Positions 6,687-9,650 of a stretch of 9,650 nucleotides of DNA are shown in pieces. The notes beneath the pieces were generated by a model that worked only from the letters and a program-made list of their open reading frames with translations, was not told the DNA's origin and did no database searches. Made by a program: the position numbers and the translations under genes. This stretch comes from DATLYF01 sp035575095 (GTDB lineage: Bacteria; Pseudomonadota; Gammaproteobacteria; Competibacterales; Competibacteraceae), in NCBI GenBank assembly GCA_035575095.1, contig DATLYF010000028.1:1-9650 (forward strand), given 5' to 3'. Positions within the stretch are counted from its first letter, which is position 1, and the number at the start of each line of letters is the position of its first letter.

Positions 6687-7067
6687 CTACCACCGCACAA
6701 CCTCTCCGGCATCGAAGATCATTCCAGAGTGTGCGGCCTGGTAGTTGATAAAAATGTTGCTTCTGGGAATGCCGATGCGCTTGGCGATGCTGGACGCCAC
6801 ACAGTTTAACATTTTTTCCACAACCTCGGGTGGATTGAAGTCGGGCGCCAGCAGGTCTACGAGCACTGGATGTGAGCTTTGAGGTTGTTGTGCCGCCGCA
6901 CTGCCTGCAACAGCGTAATGACCCGGGGAAAGAAACAGCCATGTGGCCGTGACGTGTTCTAGGCCGATTCCCGTGGCTGCGGAGAAATCATGGGTGATGC
7001 CTTCGACCACAGCGGCGACGTCAAAGGCGGTTTCGAACGGCAGGGATTTGATGTGAATAAACGGCAT
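6687..7067 (-). CDS. Tautomerase/MIF-superfamily protein (DUF1904-like)
   Basis: The 126-residue protein starts Met-Pro-Phe-Ile-His-Ile. Removal of the Met exposes Pro1, the catalytic base of 4-oxalocrotonate tautomerase and MIF enzymes. The pattern is beta-alpha-beta twice: strand 2-8, helix 13-30, strand 39-46, strand 66-72, helix 79-99 and strand 104-109. This is the length and layout of a fused two-unit tautomerase such as DUF1904 or MIF. The substrate is unknown. The Shine-Dalgarno (GGGAG) is rather far, 11 bases from the ATG. It is the first gene of the minus-strand cluster, with 53 bp before the membrane-protein gene. The G+C content is visibly lower than in the flanks. Confidence 0.8.
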   Translation of the reverse strand: MPFIHIKSLPFETAFDVAAVVEGITHDFSAATGIGLEHVTATWLFLSPGHYAVAGSAAAQQPQSSHPVLVDLLAPDFNPPEVVEKMLNCVASSIAKRIGIPRSNIFINYQAAHSGMIFDAGEVVRW

Positions 7068-7115
7068 GACTAAAGTAGCTCCCTCAATCCCCCGACATCA
7101 GCCCATATAACCCCT

Positions 7116-7150
7116 GTAGGGCGCAATGCGCTTTGCTTATTGTACCCTAC
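7116..7150. repeat. REP-like imperfect palindrome upstream of the tautomerase cluster
   Basis: GTAGGGCGCAATGCG (7116-7130) and the stretch 7136-7150 pair as a stem with a five-base loop, CTTTG (7131-7135). There are 11 Watson-Crick pairs, two G-T pairs and two mismatches; the outer six pairs, GTAGGG with CCCTAC, are perfect. Palindromes of the form GTAGGGCGCAATA...TATTGCGCCCTAC recur in many proteobacterial genomes, so this is probably one copy of such a family. It separates the minus-strand cluster from the plus-strand exported-protein remnant. Confidence 0.65.
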
Positions 7151-7285
7151 GCGGGTTGACTGGAAAGTCGCGCCGGCGTGTGCTGATTTGCCGCCTGGAA
7201 CGGCAGGATTCAGAGCGAAATCGCGTTGTTGAGCGGGTCAACAGCTGCCTGATGGGCGGCAGATACTCAATAGACTTGGGGAAAA

Positions 7286-7310
7286 GGGCGTTTGTTCTGC
7301 CTATACGCCC
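7286..7310. repeat. Short inverted repeat in the leader of the exported-protein remnant
   Basis: GGGCGT (7286-7291) and ACGCCC (7305-7310) are perfect 6-bp arms with a 13-base spacer. They lie 26 bases before the ATG at 7336. It may be an operator or leader hairpin. Apart from this and the palindrome at 7116-7150, I see nothing else in the 268-bp gap 7068-7335. Confidence 0.35.
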
Positions 7311-7322
7311 AATCGCCCACCC

Positions 7323-7328
7323 AGGAGG
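7323..7328 (+). promoter_or_regulatory. Strong Shine-Dalgarno for the exported-protein remnant
   Basis: AGGAGG lies seven bases before ATG 7336 and fixes that codon as the original start, 70 codons inside the longer open frame. Confidence 0.7.
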
Positions 7329-7335
7329 AAGGGGG

Positions 7336-7742
7336 ATGAAGAAGCTGTGGCTCCGCGGGCTCGCCGCGCTGATCGCGATGCAGCTGCTCTTCATCGGGCC
7401 GGGCCTAGCGGTGGCCGGATGGCGCGTAGTCCCCACCACTGGCTTCGTCGACCTCACCGGAGACCTCGACCTGATCAGGACGCTGTCGGCCATGCAGGTC
7501 ATGTCCGGGACGAACAGCGACCAGCTCTCCCTCCACCAGAGCATTCCCGTCATCGAGGGCGATGTCATCGATGCTGTCGCCGCCTGCTACAGCACCTTTG
7601 CCTTCGCCCCGGGGACCGACCGTCCTTCATCACGGCAATCCTCCTCACGGAGATCCTCCTCCCGGCGAGCAGCACGGTAAAGCACTTCGACCCCACCGAT
7701 CGAGGTATTCTGGGGCGTGGCCTTTTGTGTCGGCTGCATTAG
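7336..7742 (+). pseudogene. Frameshifted gene for a small exported protein
   Basis: The reading frame begins MKKLWLRGLAALIAM with a clear signal peptide (cleavage near LAVAG, 24-28) and continues with strongly G/C-ending codons to about 7608. After that, the same frame turns into a Ser/Arg-rich tail (SSRQSSSRRSSSRR) that ends at 7680. The high third-position G/C preference instead continues in the next frame, reading PGDRPSFITAILLTEILL and onward to TAG at 7742. One C lost from the C4G4 run at 7607-7614 explains the switch exactly. Restored, the product would be about 135 residues with a hydrophobic segment around FITAILLTEILLP. The last dozen codons lose the codon bias, so the true 3' end may also be gone. 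No family is recognised. A programmed frameshift or a sequencing error in the homopolymer are alternatives. Confidence 0.6.
7631..7660 (+). repeat. 15-bp tandem duplication, in frame
   Basis: CACGGCAATCCTCCT (7631-7645) is followed directly by CACGGAGATCCTCCT (7646-7660), 13 of 15 identical. In the restored frame it encodes TAILL then TEILL. It keeps the reading frame, so it is not the cause of the frameshift just upstream. Confidence 0.75.
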
Positions 7743-7746
7743 CCTG

Positions 7747-7753
7747 GTTGGGC
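7747..7753 (-). other. Possible attC-type inverse core (RYYYAAC) after the transporter remnant
   Basis: GCCCAAC on the minus strand fits RYYYAAC and starts four bases after the TAA of the transporter remnant, where the first half of a cassette attC would begin. No matching GTTRRRY follows within 150 bases and no long imperfect palindrome is seen. The 7-mer is degenerate and could be chance. Confidence 0.2.
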
Positions 7754-7756
7754 AGG

Positions 7757-8205
7757 TTATACTTGCCGCTTGGCCACCTCTCCCGTATTTTTCATCCCTC
7801 GGGCAAACATCAATAGCATCAATGTAAACAGCACTACAATAATCGGATCCAACCACAGTACTGCTTCGGCAAATATGAACGGCGAAACAAAAATTGGCAC
7901 CAATAATCCCAGATTCAATACTATCCAACTCGCCGATGCTGGCCCAAGACGATTGACCTGCATGATAAAATAAATAGCCAAATCAAATAAAAGTTACATG
8001 GCTATTCCTAGTGACCATAACTTTGGTTCAAGCCATGCCGTAGTTTCGAAAATAGCCTTAATCCCCGCTAAAACTCCACCGGTTATCGCAAAAACAAATA
8101 TGAATACTGATGACCGGCATTGCCAGCGTTCTGCCATCTTGTACCCAAGCCCTGCCCCGCAAGTGAAACCCCCGAAAGAATGGATAGAAGAATAGCATTT
8201 AGCAT
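7757..8205 (-). pseudogene. DMT/EamA-type transporter, N-terminal half, broken
   Basis: From ATG 8205 the minus strand reads MLNAILLSILSGVSLAGQG, then needs a one-base shift near 8140-8150 to continue as LGYKMAERWQC...WSLGIAM. It meets TAA at 7996-7994 and goes on in the same frame as LLFDLAIYFIMQVNRLGPAS...ARGMKNTGEVAKRQV to TAA at 7759-7757. Joined, this gives about 148 residues with roughly four or five hydrophobic helices. This matches the first half of a drug/metabolite transporter; intact EamA proteins are near 290 residues with ten helices, so the second half is absent. One frameshift, one nonsense codon and truncation make it a clear remnant. It is AT-rich relative to the flanks, a sign of transfer. 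The family name rests on helix pattern and sequence feel. Confidence 0.7.
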
Positions 8206-8250
8206 AATTTTTATTTCGCCTCAATTTGATGCTTTTGATATAAGTCTAAT

Positions 8251-8574
8251 GTGAAATGGACTAACCACGAGCGTAGTACAGGATGTAGCCTAACGCGAAT
8301 AGCACGCCGCTCACCCAAGCTCCTCGACCAGATGCGGGAACGGATTCGCCTGCGTCATTACAGCCTTCGCACCGAACAGGCGTGTGTCGACTGGACGCGG
8401 CGGTTCATTCTATTCCACGGCAAGCGGCATCCCTGCGAAATGGGCACGCAAGAAGTCGAGGCATTCCTGACGCATCTGGCGGTGGAGCGGCAGGTATCGG
8501 CTTCCACCCAGAATCAGGCGTGCAGTGCGCTGCTGTTTCTGTACAAGGAGGCTCTGGGTATCGATCTGCCATGG
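8251..8574 (+). pseudogene. intI: Truncated integron-type tyrosine integrase (IntI), N-terminal domain only
   Basis: From 8311 the frame reads SPKLLDQMRERIRLRHYSLR, then TEQACVDWTRRFILFHGKRH, EVEAFLTHLAVERQVSAST and LLFLYKEALGIDLPW. This is the N-terminal core-binding (SAM-like) domain of integron integrases, about 88 residues. Homology ends at Trp (8572-8574), normally followed by the linker to the catalytic domain. The R...HxxR...Y catalytic domain, roughly 220 residues, is absent, so the protein cannot recombine DNA. Beyond 8574 the frame runs antisense into ntrC. The only in-frame start upstream is GTG 8251, without a Shine-Dalgarno, and the 20 residues before 8311 do not look conserved, so the 5' end may be altered too. 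Confidence 0.85.
8288..8294 (-). other. Possible integron core site GTTAGGC next to the integrase remnant
   Basis: GTTAGGC on the minus strand is an exact GTTRRRY core of the kind found in attI and attC. It lies 17 bases before the conserved integrase homology, on the side facing the transporter remnant. A near copy, GTTAGTC, occurs 29 bases further on (8265-8259). It fits an attI-like location, but a 7-base degenerate motif is weak evidence. Confidence 0.3.
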
Positions 8575-8580
8575 GCTGCC

Positions 8581-9650
8581 TCACTCCATCCCCAGCTCCT
8601 TGATCTTGCGCGTCAGCGTATTGCGCCCCCAGCCGAGCAGTCGCGCCGCATCCTGCCGGTGCCCGCCGGTGTGGGCTAGCGCCGTTTCGATGAGGATGCG
8701 CTCGAAGGCCGGCAGCGCCACCCCGAGCAGGTCGGAATCGCCCCGCTCCAGGCTGGATCTGGCCCAGTGGCGCAGCGCATCGCGCCAGTCGCCGCTGCTG
8801 GTCTGGGTTGGGCTGCCCGGTTCGCGCAGCTCCGGGGGCAGGTCCTCGAGGTGCACCTCGCGGCCCGAAGCCATGACGGTGAGCCAGCGGCACAGGTTTT
8901 CGAGCTGGCGCACGTTGCCGGGCCAATCGAGGCGGCTCAAATGGGCTTCGACCTCGGGGCGCAGGGTCTTGGCCTCGACCTGCAGCTCGCGCGCCGCCGC
9001 CTTGAGGAAGTGGCGGGCGAGCTGGGAGATGTCCTCGCGCCGCTGCCGAAGCGGCGGCAACTGGATGCGGATGACGTTGAGGCGGTGGAACAAGTCCTCG
9101 CGGAACAGGCCGTCGCGTACCCGCTTTTCCAGATCCTGGTGGGTAGCGGCGATGACGCGCACGTCTACCTTGACCGGGGCGTGGCCGCCGACCCGGTAGA
9201 ACTCGCCCTCGGCCAGCACGCGCAGCAGCCGCGTCTGCAGCTCGGCCGGCATGTCGCCGATCTCATCGAGGAACAGGGTGCCGCCGTCGGCCTGCTCGAA
9301 GCGGCCCTGGCGGGCGCTCTGGGCGCCGGTGAAGGCGCCGCGCTCGTGGCCGAACAGCTCCGATTCCAACAGATCGCGGGGGATGGCGGCGGTGTTGATG
9401 GCGATGAACGGCTTGCCGGCGCGCGGGCTGTGGCGGTGCAGGGCGCGTGCCACCAGTTCCTTGCCGGTGCCGGATTCGCCGTTGATCAGCACGGTGATGT
9501 TGGAGCGGCTCAGGCGGCCGATGGCGCGGAACACCTCCTGCATGGCCGGGGCCTCGCCGATGATCTCCGGCGGCGGGCTTTCGGCCACGGCCTCGCCCTG
9601 GGCCGACTGCTGGCGGTGCAGGTCGCAGGCGCGCTTGACCAGGGCCACCG
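8581..9650 (-). CDS. glnG: Nitrogen regulation response regulator NtrC (GlnG), N-terminus cut by window edge
   Basis: The last 356 residues of NtrC are present; the receiver domain (about 120 residues) lies beyond 9650. Counting from the window edge, Walker A is GESGTGKE (57-64), the sigma-54 contact loop is GAFTGA (104-109), Walker B is GGTLFLDEIGD (122-132), and the arginine finger lies in FREDLFHRLN. The Fis-type helix-turn-helix at the end reads AARLLGWGRNTLTRKIKEL, nearly as in enterobacterial NtrC. When phosphorylated by NtrB, NtrC activates sigma-54 promoters such as glnA under nitrogen limitation. The leftmost codon in view is GTG for an internal valine, not a start. The gene appears intact at its 3' end, with TGA at 8583-8581, only six bases from the integrase remnant. 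Confidence 0.97.
   Translation of the reverse strand, partial: VALVKRACDLHRQQSAQGEAVAESPPPEIIGEAPAMQEVFRAIGRLSRSNITVLINGESGTGKELVARALHRHSPRAGKPFIAINTAAIPRDLLESELFGHERGAFTGAQSARQGRFEQADGGTLFLDEIGDMPAELQTRLLRVLAEGEFYRVGGHAPVKVDVRVIAATHQDLEKRVRDGLFREDLFHRLNVIRIQLPPLRQRREDISQLARHFLKAAARELQVEAKTLRPEVEAHLSRLDWPGNVRQLENLCRWLTVMASGREVHLEDLPPELREPGSPTQTSSGDWRDALRHWARSSLERGDSDLLGVALPAFERILIETALAHTGGHRQDAARLLGWGRNTLTRKIKELGME

Noticed and set aside
6634..6942. 103-codon N-terminal extension of the four-helix membrane protein
   Set aside because: It overlaps the tautomerase gene in another frame, and a near-ideal Shine-Dalgarno precedes the internal ATG at 6633.
7068..7115. Promoter for the tautomerase cluster
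   Set aside because: TTATAT is present on the minus strand near 7101-7110, but no -35 box stands at a suitable distance, so I did not annotate it.
7126..7335. 70-codon upstream extension of the exported-protein frame
   Set aside because: It would bury the signal peptide inside the protein and begins within the palindrome; AGGAGG before ATG 7336 marks the real start.
7680..7756. Complete attC recombination site
   Set aside because: Only a possible RYYYAAC half is seen; no facing GTTRRRY and no long imperfect palindrome follow.
8575..8679. Continuation of the integrase frame past 8574
   Set aside because: These codons are the reverse of the ntrC 3' end and carry no integrase homology.
8525..9199. 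224-codon plus-strand open frame
   Set aside because: Antisense to NtrC; Ser/Arg-rich with no recognisable motif.
1..9650. CRISPR array, tRNA or rRNA genes, complete insertion sequence
   Set aside because: No regularly spaced repeats, no cloverleaf or rRNA-like stretches, and no transposase were found by eye.

Overview
The window is high-GC bacterial DNA, most likely chromosomal and from a gammaproteobacterium. The NtrC at the right end and the TrmL in the middle read like ordinary gammaproteobacterial orthologues. Both flanks have strong G/C preference at third codon positions. From about 5750 to 8310 the base composition drops and becomes clearly AT-rich around 7760-8280, which marks an accessory stretch.

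Positions 1-4868 form a chromosomal block with every gene on the minus strand. In transcription order it holds an AI-2E-family (PerM-like) membrane protein, the tRNA methyltransferase TrmL, a small unrecognised lipoprotein, a strong hairpin, an exported DUF4412-like protein, a GNAT acetyltransferase that overlaps it by four bases, and a KamA-family radical SAM aminomutase cut by the left window edge. Next to it, also on the minus strand, is a putative 2OG-Fe(II) oxygenase (5023-5667).

Positions 5748-7067 hold a compact minus-strand cluster of a tautomerase-fold protein, a four-helix membrane protein and an exported cupin, which may run on into the oxygenase gene. Strong Shine-Dalgarno sites and a 4-bp gap link the membrane protein to the cupin. 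I recognise no characterised pathway for this set; it is the best candidate in the window for an undescribed small system.

Positions 7068-8580 are a scrapyard of gene remnants. They include a REP-like palindrome, a small exported-protein gene whose coding frame breaks at a C4G4 run, the N-terminal half of a DMT-type transporter with one frameshift and one in-frame stop, and the N-terminal third of an integron-type integrase (IntI). The integrase homology stops six bases before the end of ntrC. The divergent integrase/transporter arrangement, with GTTRRRY-like 7-mers at the expected places, suggests a decayed integron or recombination scar, but no complete attC site is visible.

Positions 8581-9650 carry the C-terminal three quarters of NtrC, the sigma-54 activator of nitrogen regulation. 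Its receiver domain lies beyond the right edge. No rRNA, tRNA, CRISPR array or complete insertion sequence was found.
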